From: Anaerolineae bacterium
GTDB taxonomy: Bacteria > Chloroflexota > Anaerolineae > Anaerolineales > Anaerolineaceae
Length of the DNA stretch: 64,000 nucleotides
Assembly: GCA_013178295.1 (NCBI GenBank)
Contig: JABLWW010000009.1
Span: 1-64,000 of the forward strand
Direction of reading: 5' to 3'
Positions within the stretch are counted from its first letter, which is position 1; each line of letters opens with the position of its first letter. The translations under genes and the position numbers were made by a program. A model generated the notes under the pieces. That model was not told where the DNA came from and ran no database searches. It saw nothing but the letters and a program-made list of their open reading frames with translations. Positions 7,282 through 16,836 of this stretch are shown here, in pieces.

Positions 7282-7753
7282 AATCGGCAGTATTCTCGTG
7301 GCAGTTTTTCGTGAAGCATGGCAGGTGTTTGTGCTTCTGATCGCCGCATTCGCCGTCCTGATCATGCTTTCACAGGCGCTCAAAGCCTCCGCTTCAGCCG
7401 CCGTCGGCGGCTCGCGCGGCATGGCGCAGGCAGTTTCGGGCATTGTCGGTGTTTTGTTCCTTGCCTTGTTCGCTTTTCTCGGCGTACCGTCCATCGTGCG
7501 TGCTATGTCAAATGCCATCCCATCTGGAAGCTGCGGGCCAATCTCCGAACTTGGCGGAATTGCCAGTATGACGATCGGCGCGCTGGCGGCGCTGCGTATG
7601 ATCAAGGCGGTGTTTTCGGCAATCGTCTCCGGCATCGCTGGCGGAAGCATCGGCGTCTCTGAAGCTTTGCTCGAAACCGGTGAGGCGATGTTCGGTATGG
7701 TTGTCGCTTCTATCGCTATTCCAATCGCCGCCCGCTTTTTGGGCGGCTGCTAA
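7274..7753 (+). CDS. Four-helix membrane protein of the transfer operon
   Basis: 159 residues with about four hydrophobic segments (SILVAVFREAWQVFVLLIAA, the segment with IVGVLFLALFAFLG, the MTIGALAALRM region, and FGMVVASIAIPIAARFLG). No catalytic motif and no family I can name. ATG 7274 follows GGAG at 7265-7268 and is preferred to 7262. It overlaps the ATPase gene by 8 nt. By position it may be an inner-membrane channel part, possibly in the place of VirB6 or VirB2. Confidence 0.55.
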   Translation: MAEIGSILVAVFREAWQVFVLLIAAFAVLIMLSQALKASASAAVGGSRGMAQAVSGIVGVLFLALFAFLGVPSIVRAMSNAIPSGSCGPISELGGIASMTIGALAALRMIKAVFSAIVSGIAGGSIGVSEALLETGEAMFGMVVASIAIPIAARFLGGC

Positions 7754-7772
7754 TCTTTTATGGAGGTGTATC

Positions 7773-8039
7773 ATGTTCGATACAGTTTTGGAAGTTATCT
7801 CAGGACTGGCACGTGACGCGTGGGGCTTCCTTGCCGGGCTCATCATCATCGTTGCCCTGCTGGGCGCACTGTTCTACGTCTTGCAAGGCGCGGCAGGTGC
7901 AACGTTTGGGGGCAGCAGGATGACCTCTGCCGCCATCATCGGTGCGATCGCCATCATCGTGCTGGTGCTGTTTGCTTTCCTGGTCATTCCAAAGATGGGC
8001 GAGGCGCTGCGCAACATGAAACCGTCCGCACCGTTTTGA
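7773..8039 (+). CDS. Small two-helix membrane protein, pilin-like candidate
   Basis: 88 residues with two hydrophobic helices (GFLAGLIIIVALLGALFYVL and SAAIIGAIAIIVLVLFAFLV) joined by a short Gly-rich loop. Size and topology resemble VirB2/TrbC-type pilins, but no processing signal is recognisable, so this is inference from position next to a PrgI/VirB3-like gene. Good GGAGGTG ribosome site ahead of the ATG. Confidence 0.55.
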   Translation: MFDTVLEVISGLARDAWGFLAGLIIIVALLGALFYVLQGAAGATFGGSRMTSAAIIGAIAIIVLVLFAFLVIPKMGEALRNMKPSAPF

Positions 8040-8050
8040 GAGGGACAAGG

Positions 8051-8494
8051 ATGTTCAATAACCGCGATTTGGCAATTCTTGGTGCAGGCGGGCTGCTGGC
8101 TGTATTTGCGCTGCTGCTGCCCTTTTCTTCGTTCTTTGCCAAATTGGCAGCCGGGTTTATCGTGCTGGCGCTCTTTATGATACTGGCATTGCTGCGGCTC
8201 GGCCCAGACAGGGTAACTCCCGAAGAATGGCTCTTGCGGCGCATCCGTTTTGCTATATCCGCGCGCGCTTACACGTTCCATCATAACGTGCCCGGCGCAA
8301 GAACCGTGAGTCCCGCAGAAATACCTGCTCCAGCCGCTGCACCGCTCTGGCTGGCAATTGACGAAGTGGGCATCTATCCGCTGATGACCGTCTTCCTTGC
8401 CGTTGTCGGCGTGTACACGGTTGCCTGGTTGTACAGGGGCGGCGCAGAAGACGTTGCTCTGTTTATCCAAAACATCACAGGAGGTTTGCCATGA
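8051..8494 (+). CDS. PrgI/VirB3-like membrane protein
   Basis: 147 residues. Two adjacent helices near the N-terminus (residues about 7-50), then a PEEWLLRRIRF motif of the kind seen in PrgI-family proteins (VirB3 counterparts of Gram-positive-type conjugation systems), then a third helix near the C-terminus (YPLMTVFLAVVGVYTVAWLY). VirB3/PrgI proteins normally work with the VirB4 ATPase. It overlaps the TadB-like gene by 4 nt. Confidence 0.6.
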   Translation: MFNNRDLAILGAGGLLAVFALLLPFSSFFAKLAAGFIVLALFMILALLRLGPDRVTPEEWLLRRIRFAISARAYTFHHNVPGARTVSPAEIPAPAAAPLWLAIDEVGIYPLMTVFLAVVGVYTVAWLYRGGAEDVALFIQNITGGLP

Positions 8495-9423
8495 CCACAA
8501 TTCTTGCATTAATCGGCGCACTGTCCCTGTCTGTCTTGCCTATTGTTATCGGCTGGCGGCGGACGGTCAGCGAAGCAGGCATGGCGCGGGCAATGGGCGT
8601 CGCACCGCCAAAACGCCGCTTTGATCCGCAGCGCATCGCCGCACAGAGCGGCACAGGGATGACTTTCAACCAGCTCGCTTTAGGCTTCACCGTTTGGGTG
8701 GTCGGCGGTCTGGCTATCGGTTTGCCAATGGGTCTGCTGACTGCCGTTGCTTTTGCCATCGCTGCCGGTTTGATCTACCTGGGCGGATTGTCCAACCGCC
8801 GCCAGGAGTTCCGTCTGCGTCAGGCAAAGGACATCCTGCGGGCATTGGGCGTTGTACAGACGCTGCTCGAACAAGGACGCACACTGACCGACGCGATGGA
8901 GGACGCCGCCAAAGCCGCCGGACCGGACGGGCAAATGGTGTTGAGCGATTTGGTTATCCGTCTGCGCGCCGCACCAGCCGACCAGGCAGCGGACGTCGTG
9001 CGGGAATGGACAACCGCATGGGACAATCCTGGCGTGGATATGCTGGCAACCGCACTGCTGGCTTCCATCGAAGGGCGCATCGAGATCGGCCCGCTCATGG
9101 CTTCCCTGCGCAGGACGCTGAACGCCATCGTTGAAGTGCTGTCACGGGCACGGGCGGCAGCCAAAGGCATCGAATGGCAGGCGCGTTTTCTGGCGCTCTA
9201 TCCGCCGCTGGTGCTTCTGTTTATGTCGGTAACTACGCCGCGTATTGGCGAGGCGTTCCGCAAAAACCCCCTGCTTGTGCTTCCGGTTTTGCTCGGATCG
9301 GGTATCTCCTTCCTGCTCTCTGAACGCATGATCCGCAACGGGCTTTCCATCGAGACTTCGATGGGCTTGCAGGCAGGACGGCAGGGAGAAATCCGTCTCG
9401 ACCGCATGGGCAGAGTGCTTTGA
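8491..9423 (+). CDS. TadB/GspF-type inner-membrane platform protein
   Basis: 310 residues with hydrophobic segments near 1-20, 60-100 and 230-280 and a central cytoplasmic T2SSF-like segment (RLRQAKDILRALGVVQTLLEQGRTLTDAMEDAA ... in order). GspF/TadB proteins sit beside the secretion ATPase (here TadA, 17374-18837) and couple ATP hydrolysis to pilus assembly. Tad loci usually have a TadB-TadC pair; only one such protein is seen here. Start overlaps the PrgI-like gene. Confidence 0.7.
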   Translation: MTTILALIGALSLSVLPIVIGWRRTVSEAGMARAMGVAPPKRRFDPQRIAAQSGTGMTFNQLALGFTVWVVGGLAIGLPMGLLTAVAFAIAAGLIYLGGLSNRRQEFRLRQAKDILRALGVVQTLLEQGRTLTDAMEDAAKAAGPDGQMVLSDLVIRLRAAPADQAADVVREWTTAWDNPGVDMLATALLASIEGRIEIGPLMASLRRTLNAIVEVLSRARAAAKGIEWQARFLALYPPLVLLFMSVTTPRIGEAFRKNPLLVLPVLLGSGISFLLSERMIRNGLSIETSMGLQAGRQGEIRLDRMGRVL

Positions 9424-9426
9424 AAT

Positions 9427-10152
9427 TTGAAACGGATATTTTTTCTCTTCTTCTCCCTTGTCATCGGATCGCCGCTGCTGTGCGGCGTTCTCTTTGCCGT
9501 GTTGTTCGTCATGTTCGTCGGGCTGACCATTCCTCAAATCCCTTCGTGGGCACAGGCTGGGGTAGCTGCCTGGATGATGGATCAGCCGCAGGAAACATAC
9601 GATGAGACCGCACACACCGGACCGCCAGGAAGCCCGTATAACGGACACCAAATCCCCTACGAACGCGCCGATTACACCTACACTGGCAACGAGAGCTTCC
9701 GCTGTATCCTGCCACCGCAGTACGGATATTTGACCGATTGGTACGGTACGGCACGTGACGGAGGTTATGTCCACAGCGGGATTGACTATGGCTGCTACTG
9801 GCGGGCTGTCCCTGTCTATACCCCGATGGGCGGCAAAGTGGTCTATGCTGGCTGGAGCGAGGTCGGCTACGGCAATCTGGTGATCATCGAGAGCGGCAAT
9901 TTCCGTGTCTTTCTGGCGCACAACAGTGAGATGATTGTCCAGGAAAACGATGAGGTTGACGCCGGTGATCCGATCGGTTTATGCGGCTCTACAGGCAACT
10001 CGACTGGCCCGCATGTCCATTTTGAGGTGCGTATCTGGAACGAGACCGAGCAGCGGTGGACGCCCGTGGATCCAAACGCCATTACGCTGCCAGGACAGGA
10101 AGCGCACTGCGACTGGTATGCGCTGAAAACTGGAGCGCCGCCAAACCCATGA
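9427..10152 (+). CDS. M23 family zinc endopeptidase, membrane-anchored
   Basis: 241 residues. A strong signal anchor (residues about 4-35) is followed by a short linker and a LytM-type M23 domain. Zinc ligands are visible in YVHSGIDYGCYW (HxxxD) and GPHVHFEVRIW (HxH). Gly/Ser-Gly-Asn hairpin GNLVIIESGNFRVFLAHNS is typical. It should cleave peptidoglycan peptides and open the wall for the transfer channel, the role of VirB1/CwlT-type enzymes. TTG start directly after the TadB stop, with no clear ribosome site; the anchor helix beginning at residue 4 argues against an internal start. Confidence 0.8.
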   Translation: MKRIFFLFFSLVIGSPLLCGVLFAVLFVMFVGLTIPQIPSWAQAGVAAWMMDQPQETYDETAHTGPPGSPYNGHQIPYERADYTYTGNESFRCILPPQYGYLTDWYGTARDGGYVHSGIDYGCYWRAVPVYTPMGGKVVYAGWSEVGYGNLVIIESGNFRVFLAHNSEMIVQENDEVDAGDPIGLCGSTGNSTGPHVHFEVRIWNETEQRWTPVDPNAITLPGQEAHCDWYALKTGAPPNP

Positions 10153-11318
10153 GTGTGCGCGTGGGAACAGCAATCTTTGATGAATGGCACAGTCTGCCAA
10201 TGCTCGGCGGGTGGACGGATACGTTCACGTTCACCATGTCGGCGGACGCCGGACTGCCGCCAGCGGACTACGCCCGCTTGCTGCGGCGGATGGTACCGGT
10301 GGTAATGCGGCTGCGCCGCAGCGCTTCGCTGTGGGTACGCATCAGCGCAGCGCCTGGAAACTGGTACAGGAACGTGGTCAGACAAACCTTATATGGCATC
10401 CCGCTGCCGTACGCTGTGACCCAGGCGGACTGCCAGCAGCCCGCAGCGGCTGATTTTTCGTTCCCGCCCTGGACAGATGTCATCCCCTCACCGCCGCCGC
10501 CAAAGGCAGATTTTACCCGCGAGATTGGACTAAGCGCACAGGAAACCAGCGTCCTGCGCGTGCTGGCGCGCCTGACAGATGGATATACCGCCGAGATTGC
10601 ATCCCTGGCAGGGATCGAGCGTAATACAGCCCGCTCCGTGCTTCACACCCTGCATCAGCAGAAGCTGATCGAGCCTGTAAAAGACAGCGATTACCCGCGC
10701 TGGAGTGCCACCCGCAAAGGCATCAGCCTGGCGCTGCGCAGCTGGGGCGTACCGCCGCAGCTGCCGTTCACGGCACGGCGTGAGAATCGTCTGGGTACTG
10801 GCAGTGAACATCAGCGCCCGGCGCGCTTGTGGCTGGCATGGCTGCGCCAGGCATGGCGGCACGCAGACGTGTGGGCGGGCTGGAGTGAATTGGCAGTCAA
10901 CCGCAGCCTGCGCCCAGACGCACTGGCTTGGGGAAAATTACACGGGTATGAAACCCTGTTCTGGCTGGAAGTGGAAACCGGGCATCAGTCGCGCGAACAA
11001 ATACGCGCAAAAATCCGCCGCCGCTTTCGGGAAGCAGCAGTCTACAGCCGCAGACAAGGCGTGCGTCTGGTTTTTTGCGTTTTGGCACCGCATTGGGTGC
11101 GCGAGGCGGTCAGCATAATCTTCAGCAACATCGCAGCAGATACGGCAGTGGTGATCGGCGACTGGAAATCTTTCGGCGATCTGCCGCTGGCAGGTTTTGG
11201 CGAAATGGGACTGACCGGACAGCTCCCCGAGCCTCGCTACACACGGGGAAGAACGAAAGAGGGCGTCGAGCGGAAGCGGGCAGAGCGAGTTATTCGGATA
11301 AACAGAGATAACCCTTGA
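10149..11318 (+). CDS. Replication-relaxation family protein
   Basis: 389 residues. A winged helix lies near 130-200 (LSAQETSVLRVLARLTDGYT, IASLAGIERNTARSVLHTLH), and the C-terminal half has RPDALAWGKLHGYETLFWLE, VETGHQSREQIRAKIRRRF, the pattern of 'replication-relaxation' proteins (PF13814) of plasmids and conjugative elements. That part looks like a nuclease fold (E-E/K pattern), and a few authors link it to plasmid relaxation. ATG 10149 overlaps the peptidase stop (ATGA). It is the nearest thing to a DNA-processing enzyme for transfer in the window. Confidence 0.65.
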   Translation: MSVRVGTAIFDEWHSLPMLGGWTDTFTFTMSADAGLPPADYARLLRRMVPVVMRLRRSASLWVRISAAPGNWYRNVVRQTLYGIPLPYAVTQADCQQPAAADFSFPPWTDVIPSPPPPKADFTREIGLSAQETSVLRVLARLTDGYTAEIASLAGIERNTARSVLHTLHQQKLIEPVKDSDYPRWSATRKGISLALRSWGVPPQLPFTARRENRLGTGSEHQRPARLWLAWLRQAWRHADVWAGWSELAVNRSLRPDALAWGKLHGYETLFWLEVETGHQSREQIRAKIRRRFREAAVYSRRQGVRLVFCVLAPHWVREAVSIIFSNIAADTAVVIGDWKSFGDLPLAGFGEMGLTGQLPEPRYTRGRTKEGVERKRAERVIRINRDNP

Positions 11319-11349
11319 AAATACACCACCTTATGACGGATTTTCGAGG

Positions 11350-11362
11350 TATAATCAGCTTG
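11350..11362 (+). promoter_or_regulatory. Leaderless promoter of the 11362 ATPase
   Basis: TATAAT at 11350-11355 is followed after 6 nt by the GTG start codon at 11362, the distance at which transcription normally starts. No ribosome site precedes the GTG. The mRNA is therefore probably leaderless, with the same geometry as the 6441 element. Confidence 0.6.
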
Positions 11363-12528
11363 TGATTTACCCTCGTCCTTATCTTCAGCAAGCCATCGAA
11401 CGCGCCCTAGCGCGAAGTCGAGCAGTTGTGCTCATTGGTCCGCGTCAGTGCGGCAAAACCACTCTGGCACGTCAGTTTGTCCCCACCGATTCGCTTAACT
11501 ATTTCGATCTGGAAGATCCGCTCAGCCTGGCGCGGCTGGAGCAACCGATGACTGCCTTACAGGAGCTAACCGGGCTGGTGGTAATAGACGAAATTCAGCG
11601 CCGCCCTGACTTATTCCCCGTCCTGCGTGTGCTCTGCGACCGCACGCCCCTGCCAGCGCGCTTCCTCATCCTGGGCAGCGCTTCGCCGGACTTGCTGCGT
11701 CAGTCTTCGGAAACTTTAGCCGGGCGTTTGGAAATTGTCCGCATGGCGGGCTTTAGCCTGGCTGAAGTGGGTTCAGAGAATCAGATGCAGCACTGGTTAC
11801 GCGGCGGTTTCCCCCTCTCCTTCCTGGCTGCTTCCGAAGCGAATAGCCTTGCTTGGCGGCGAAATTTCATTCAAACCTTTCTGGAACGCGACCTGCCGCA
11901 GCTTGGCGTGAATATTCCCTCTGCGGCGCTCTTCCGCTTCTGGAACATGCTCGCCCACTACCACGGGCAAATCTGGAATGCTGCCGAGACTGCCCGCGCG
12001 CTCGGGGTTAGTGAATCCACTGCACGGCGCTACCTTGATGTGCTGGAAGGCGCCTTTATGGTGCGTGTGCTGCGTCCGTGGTTTGCAAATATCAGCAAAC
12101 GGCAGGTGAAATCGCCCAAGCTGTACTTTCGGGATAGCGGCATCCTGCATCAGATGCTCGGCATTCGCGACCCACGCGATCTGTGGGTGCATCCGAAAAG
12201 CGGCGCCTCATGGGAGGGCTATGTTATCGAAGAGGTCATCAAAGCCACCGACCCTGAGGAAGTCTATTTCTGGGCAACGCATGCTGGCGCAGAGCTGGAC
12301 TTGCTTCTTTTCCTGAACGGACGCCGCGTGGGGGTCGAATGCAAGCGGGTAGATGCGCCGCGTTTCACCCCTTCCATGCGCGCCGCGCTGGAAGACCTGG
12401 CACTGGATCATCTGATTGTCTTCTACCCGGGCAAGCGTCCCTACCCCTTGGCGGAGCGGGTCACTGTCCTGCCTTTGGAAATACTGGCGAGCGGACCACA
12501 GGCTTTAGAAGCCGTGTTAGGTAATTAA
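11362..12528 (+). CDS. AAA_14/DUF4143 ATPase
   Basis: 388 residues of the common 'ATP-binding protein, AAA_14 plus DUF4143' family. Walker A is LIGPRQCGKTTLARQF, Walker B is GLVVIDEIQRRPDLF, sensor LILGSASPDLL. Winged helix around 200-235, then a PD-(D/E)XK-like C-terminal region (GAELDLLLFLNGRRVGVECK). Function in the family is unknown; members occur widely in genome islands. It has its own promoter and converges on the coupling-protein gene, so it separates the two transfer operons and may be a later insertion. Confidence 0.8.
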   Translation: MIYPRPYLQQAIERALARSRAVVLIGPRQCGKTTLARQFVPTDSLNYFDLEDPLSLARLEQPMTALQELTGLVVIDEIQRRPDLFPVLRVLCDRTPLPARFLILGSASPDLLRQSSETLAGRLEIVRMAGFSLAEVGSENQMQHWLRGGFPLSFLAASEANSLAWRRNFIQTFLERDLPQLGVNIPSAALFRFWNMLAHYHGQIWNAAETARALGVSESTARRYLDVLEGAFMVRVLRPWFANISKRQVKSPKLYFRDSGILHQMLGIRDPRDLWVHPKSGASWEGYVIEEVIKATDPEEVYFWATHAGAELDLLLFLNGRRVGVECKRVDAPRFTPSMRAALEDLALDHLIVFYPGKRPYPLAERVTVLPLEILASGPQALEAVLGN

Positions 12529-12547
12529 ATTTTCCACGATTGCAAGC

Positions 12548-15028
12548 TCAAAACCCCAAATTCCGCCGGTCCGCCTGCTGCTCGCTCGTTTGCACATCCG
12601 CAGATACCACAGCGGCGGTTTGCGCATACTTCTCCCCAGTGAATGCCAGGCTCAGCATCTCCTGCTGGGCAGGGTTTTGCAGAAGCCCTTCCAGCGCACG
12701 CACCGCCGTCTCCTGCCAGCCTGCTGGCGAAACGTAGTCGTCAGGATGCGCCGTGATCACTTCACGGATCATCCTGTTGATCCGCTCTGCATCCGCAACA
12801 GCAAGCGGGTTGATCTCGATCAATGTTGGCGGCTGCCACTGACGGCTGACCCGCGCCCGCAGCCAGCAGGTCAGGGTGGGTAAGTCCAGCGTCAACGAGC
12901 CGTAGCGCACCGAGGCGTTCAACGCCGCACGGATCAAATCCGCATCTTCCGGGTCAGGCGAGAAAAACGCCTGCGTTGAGGTGTTGGCAAGCAGCGACTG
13001 TACCACCGCCTCGAACCCTTCTACCTTGCGCATCATCGCCAGCGATTGCGATAGGACAAACATCCGTCCCCCGAACTTCGCCCCTTCGGAAAGCATCGCC
13101 TCCAGCCGCATTCCCGCCCCAATCTCCTGCGCCTCGTCTATGACGAAATAATACGGGATCGCTCCGCTTGTCGTTACCCTGCGAAACGCCGCCTCGAACA
13201 CGTTGTACACCACGCCCGCGGTCAGACGCGCACCTTCCCGCCCCATCTCGCCGGAAGGGAGACGCAGAACAATCCAAGCCCGCTCGCGTATCCAGCGTTC
13301 GATGTCCACAAAACTGTCCTGGTGAAGCGCGGCGAACAGCCAGGGGGAAAGCTCGACCGCCATCGCTTTGGAGATGATCGGACTGACCACCTCAGTTACC
13401 CAGCCTTGATCCCACCGCCCATGATCACCGGCAAATTGCCCCAGCAGCGCGTCCAACGCCAAAACCCCCATACGCTCCACCGGTTCGAGCTTTGCCATCT
13501 GCGCATGACGCCAATTGGCGTTGAACGCCGCAAACACCGTGTGCAGCAGTCCCATGCGGTTTTTTGAAATGCTCATGTTCCACGCGTGCGCCAGACGGAA
13601 CAACCCCAGCAATGCCGCTTGCATACGCGGTCCCCAGTAATCCTCCCAAATGCGCCGTCCAAGCTGGACAATGGCATTGCCTGCCCAGGCGAATTCGGGC
13701 ACCGCCAGCAGATTGAGCGGGACGATTTCAGGCTGGTCAGGCGTGATCACCCGCAGACGGCGGATACCGATCTCCCGCAGCGGCGGAGGCAGGCTATCTA
13801 CCGCCGTCAGAAAGGCATCCGCCAAACCCAGATGAGGGTCCACCAGAAAAATGCCCGGCGCATCCTCGCCGCGCTGAATCAGTTGAACCAACATGTCATA
13901 AGCGAACGAGGATTTTCCAGTGCGGCTGCCGCCGGTCGCCATCCCGTGCCCGTCCGGGTCGATCCCAACCGCTTCCCCAGTCGCTGCTGCTCTGCCAATC
14001 TTGAATGGTGCGTCCAAAAGCGGCTGCGCTGGCGGCGGAGCGGGCACATCCTGACGGCTGCTGCGCCGCACGATCCCGCTGATCTCCCCGCCTTGTGGCG
14101 GCGTAAACAGCGCAGCCAGTTCCTTCGCTGGCAGCGGCATGGCAAACGCCCGCACCGCAGGCCACTCCGCTTCCAGCTTCTGCCAGTTGTTGTCGCCTGC
14201 CAGCAAAGTGTAGCGGTCAGGATTGGCAGCTGTCAGCGTGAACGCTGATCGCAATAACACATCGTTGACCCGCGCGTCGAGAACGTCTTTTGGCGTCGAG
14301 CGCCATTGCATCCAGTCCAGTATCCCCAAGAACGAAGCCAGCATGACCACTGCCCCGCCGATGATTCCCAATATGCCGCCAGGTACGGGTATCCAGCCTG
14401 CGCCAAGCAGCCCGCCGCTGATCCCCGCAGCAGCAATCCCTGCAATCAGCCCGGCGCGCAGCAGCCCCAGCCGCAGCCCCCACGGATTGGGCGCACGGTT
14501 GTCCACACCCCCTTCGGTGCTGTACGTAAAGGACGCCAGCGCACGCAGACGAGCTTGCAGTTGCCTATCCTGTCCCAAGAACCAGATACGCAGACGCGCT
14601 TTGTCTGTGATCAATTGCCCGCCAAGCGCCAGAAACGGGTCGCCTTCGTTCCACGCCAGATTGGGAACACGGACGGTCGGACGCAGTGCAAAAACGTCCC
14701 CGTCCAGCAGCAGTTTTTCGTCCGTTTTCCTCCAGCGAGTTTGCTGTTTTGTCAGGGACGCCCAAGCACGCGCCGCCCCCTCCGCCGTGCCCGGCACAGT
14801 GTATAAGCGCACCACCAACCCGTCCTCTAACGCTGCTAACTCGATCACGGACGGGTCGGGAAGCTGCCCCAGCCATGCCGCAATCTGTTCACTGATATTG
14901 GGCTGCGCCAACTGCGAAAACAACAGTTCATAACACTCCCAGCCGCCGCCGCATAACGGACATAGCGCAGGCTGCCTTTCGCTATAAGCATATTCGTAAC
15001 CGCAGGTCAGGCAGATTGTTTTTGGCAT
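12548..15028 (-). CDS. HerA/VirD4-like type IV coupling ATPase with N-terminal zinc ribbon
   Basis: 826 residues. A zinc ribbon at the N-terminus (CLTCGYEY ... CPLCGG), two hydrophobic helices near 190-245 (GLLRAGLIAGIAAAGISGGL; ILGIIGGAVVMLASFLG), then a HerA/TraD-type motor: Walker A ATGGSRTGKSSFAYD, Walker B YYFVIDEAQEIGAG, and a sensor-like LSQSLAMM. Coupling proteins bring the DNA substrate to the channel and pump it. A zinc ribbon before the membrane part is unusual for VirD4 and may be a substrate-recognition module. It is the last gene of the - transfer operon. Confidence 0.75.
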   Translation of the reverse strand: MPKTICLTCGYEYAYSERQPALCPLCGGGWECYELLFSQLAQPNISEQIAAWLGQLPDPSVIELAALEDGLVVRLYTVPGTAEGAARAWASLTKQQTRWRKTDEKLLLDGDVFALRPTVRVPNLAWNEGDPFLALGGQLITDKARLRIWFLGQDRQLQARLRALASFTYSTEGGVDNRAPNPWGLRLGLLRAGLIAGIAAAGISGGLLGAGWIPVPGGILGIIGGAVVMLASFLGILDWMQWRSTPKDVLDARVNDVLLRSAFTLTAANPDRYTLLAGDNNWQKLEAEWPAVRAFAMPLPAKELAALFTPPQGGEISGIVRRSSRQDVPAPPPAQPLLDAPFKIGRAAATGEAVGIDPDGHGMATGGSRTGKSSFAYDMLVQLIQRGEDAPGIFLVDPHLGLADAFLTAVDSLPPPLREIGIRRLRVITPDQPEIVPLNLLAVPEFAWAGNAIVQLGRRIWEDYWGPRMQAALLGLFRLAHAWNMSISKNRMGLLHTVFAAFNANWRHAQMAKLEPVERMGVLALDALLGQFAGDHGRWDQGWVTEVVSPIISKAMAVELSPWLFAALHQDSFVDIERWIRERAWIVLRLPSGEMGREGARLTAGVVYNVFEAAFRRVTTSGAIPYYFVIDEAQEIGAGMRLEAMLSEGAKFGGRMFVLSQSLAMMRKVEGFEAVVQSLLANTSTQAFFSPDPEDADLIRAALNASVRYGSLTLDLPTLTCWLRARVSRQWQPPTLIEINPLAVADAERINRMIREVITAHPDDYVSPAGWQETAVRALEGLLQNPAQQEMLSLAFTGEKYAQTAAVVSADVQTSEQQADRRNLGF

Positions 15029-15062
15029 AAAAAAATGCGCTTGCTTCTATGAAGAAAAAAAG

Positions 15063-16832
15063 TTACCGCGCTGCTCCGAGCTTCTTCCAAAAGTCCAGCC
15101 AGAGCTGTGGGATGGACACCCGCACGGGAAACAGCGCACTGCGCCCGCCAGCAGGCGCGGCTAAAAAGATGCGCGGCGGAAGCCCAGCCACTGTTTCAGC
15201 ATTGCGGCGGGACTCACTGTCCGAGATACCTATCGAGCGGAAAAAGTGGTACGCCTCGTCCGGCCCCAGACGCCCGATGAAAGCCGTTGAAGCCAGGTTG
15301 AGCGAAGTCGCATTGCGGGCTAAATCTGTCGGCAGGTGGGTAATCAGGGTAACGCCAATCCCGCGCTTGCGCGCCCGCCTGCCCAGTTCGTCCAGCAAAT
15401 CGGCAAATGGCCCGCTGCGCAGCAAACGCCAGCCTTCATCTATATATATGTCCATCGCAATTTTGCCCACCGTCACCGTACGGTAGAGAAACCAGGACAG
15501 TACCGAGTGGACAATAGCCCGGTTTTCTTCGCGCAAGCTGGACAAGTCAAAGTTCCACCAGCGCCCAGGCGGGAAGTCCGCCGACAGCAGCGCTTTGGGA
15601 CGATCAAAAAATCCCTCCCATAACCCGCCGCGCTGGAACGGACGCAGCAGCGCCATCAGGATTTGCGTCTCCTGCATGTTCACCGTCGCCAGCGATTCGG
15701 ACAGGTCGCTCAGGGACATCTTTCCCGGTCGGCGTTTCCAGCGCCGCTGCACCGCTTCGTGCAAAGCAGCCTGCACACCCGGCGAAAGCGTCAGGTCGGG
15801 AGCAATCGAGGCGGTTAGAAAACGAGCCGCTAGAAGCATCTCGGCAGGATCGTCTGCATCCAGTGGATGAAGCAAACAGGTTTCCTGGTCTTCTGGAACA
15901 GTCGCCGGGATGACATCGCCGCCAATCGCTTTGCATAAGGCGTTGTTTTCTCCTTCGGGGTCTATCGAAACGATAGTTTTGCCTTGCAGCAGCCGCTGGA
16001 GCATGACCCAGCGCATCAAGCTGGTCTTCCCTGCCCCCATCTCACCCAGGATCAGCGTGGTAGCGTGCGGCGGAGCAGGCGCTGACGGATCAAATCCGTG
16101 TCGGAACGAATAGTACACATCCCGCCCCTCCACAGCGTGCATTCCGATCCACACTGCGTCTTCTGACGGCATGATCCGCCGTGAGGGAACGGGCATGAGG
16201 GGAAGTACCTCTTCCAGAAGCAGGAGCGGCTCATCCAGACCTGGAAAGAGCAGCCCGCCAGGCTGGAAGTGCAGCAGAGCACGCTCGGCGATGTAAAACA
16301 ACCGTTGCGGCACTAACCCCGCTGCCCGCAGCCGGGCTTCGAGCATCCGCCGTGTCCGCTCGGCTTCCTCTTCCTGCGATAACATGGCGCACAGCGCGGT
16401 CAGCAGCGAGACCTTGAACGCAGGCTTTCCCAATGCCATCACCGATTCGGCAGCATCCAGCGCCTCGTCTGCCGCTTGTTCCGCCATCGAAGGACGCCGC
16501 CCGGTTTTCTCCGCCGCCGCCAGCAGCAAACCTTCGAACAGCGTGCGCTTGGCGCGCAGCGTGGAACGCAGCATGTCCGGCGCTTGCCGCTCAAAGGTCA
16601 GCGAGTAAATCGAGGGCAAACCACTGGTAAATGTCCTGGCGCTTGCTTTTGTCCAGGGGCGTTCGGTCATGCCAGGTATGCCGCCGCCTCTGGCAGACAG
16701 CGGCAGCATCACCGAGCGCGGAAACCGCAGACGGTCTTCAGCCACCTCCACCGCCTCGCTGGCTACCGCAGAAATGTACGCCTGCTCATCAGGCGTGATA
16801 ACATCGCGTTTGTCTTTCGATAACAGCTTCAT
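15063..16832 (-). CDS. VirB4/TraE-type conjugation ATPase
   Basis: About 589 residues. Walker A is LILGEMGAGKTSLMRW, Walker B is MDIYIDEGWRLLRSG, and a C-terminal GVTLITHLPTDLARN segment is typical of VirB4 sensor regions. VirB4 proteins power pilus biogenesis and substrate transfer. The N-terminal domain is shorter than in full VirB4, and the preceding gene may supply it. A TTG at 16844 is also in frame and would overlap the upstream gene; ATG 16832 is preferred. Confidence 0.75.
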   Translation of the reverse strand: MKLLSKDKRDVITPDEQAYISAVASEAVEVAEDRLRFPRSVMLPLSARGGGIPGMTERPWTKASARTFTSGLPSIYSLTFERQAPDMLRSTLRAKRTLFEGLLLAAAEKTGRRPSMAEQAADEALDAAESVMALGKPAFKVSLLTALCAMLSQEEEAERTRRMLEARLRAAGLVPQRLFYIAERALLHFQPGGLLFPGLDEPLLLLEEVLPLMPVPSRRIMPSEDAVWIGMHAVEGRDVYYSFRHGFDPSAPAPPHATTLILGEMGAGKTSLMRWVMLQRLLQGKTIVSIDPEGENNALCKAIGGDVIPATVPEDQETCLLHPLDADDPAEMLLAARFLTASIAPDLTLSPGVQAALHEAVQRRWKRRPGKMSLSDLSESLATVNMQETQILMALLRPFQRGGLWEGFFDRPKALLSADFPPGRWWNFDLSSLREENRAIVHSVLSWFLYRTVTVGKIAMDIYIDEGWRLLRSGPFADLLDELGRRARKRGIGVTLITHLPTDLARNATSLNLASTAFIGRLGPDEAYHFFRSIGISDSESRRNAETVAGLPPRIFLAAPAGGRSALFPVRVSIPQLWLDFWKKLGAAR

Positions 16833-16836
16833 AATT

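Noticed and set aside
10149-11318. MOB relaxase
   Set aside because: No HUH metal motif or catalytic Tyr pattern; the sequence fits the replication-relaxation family instead.
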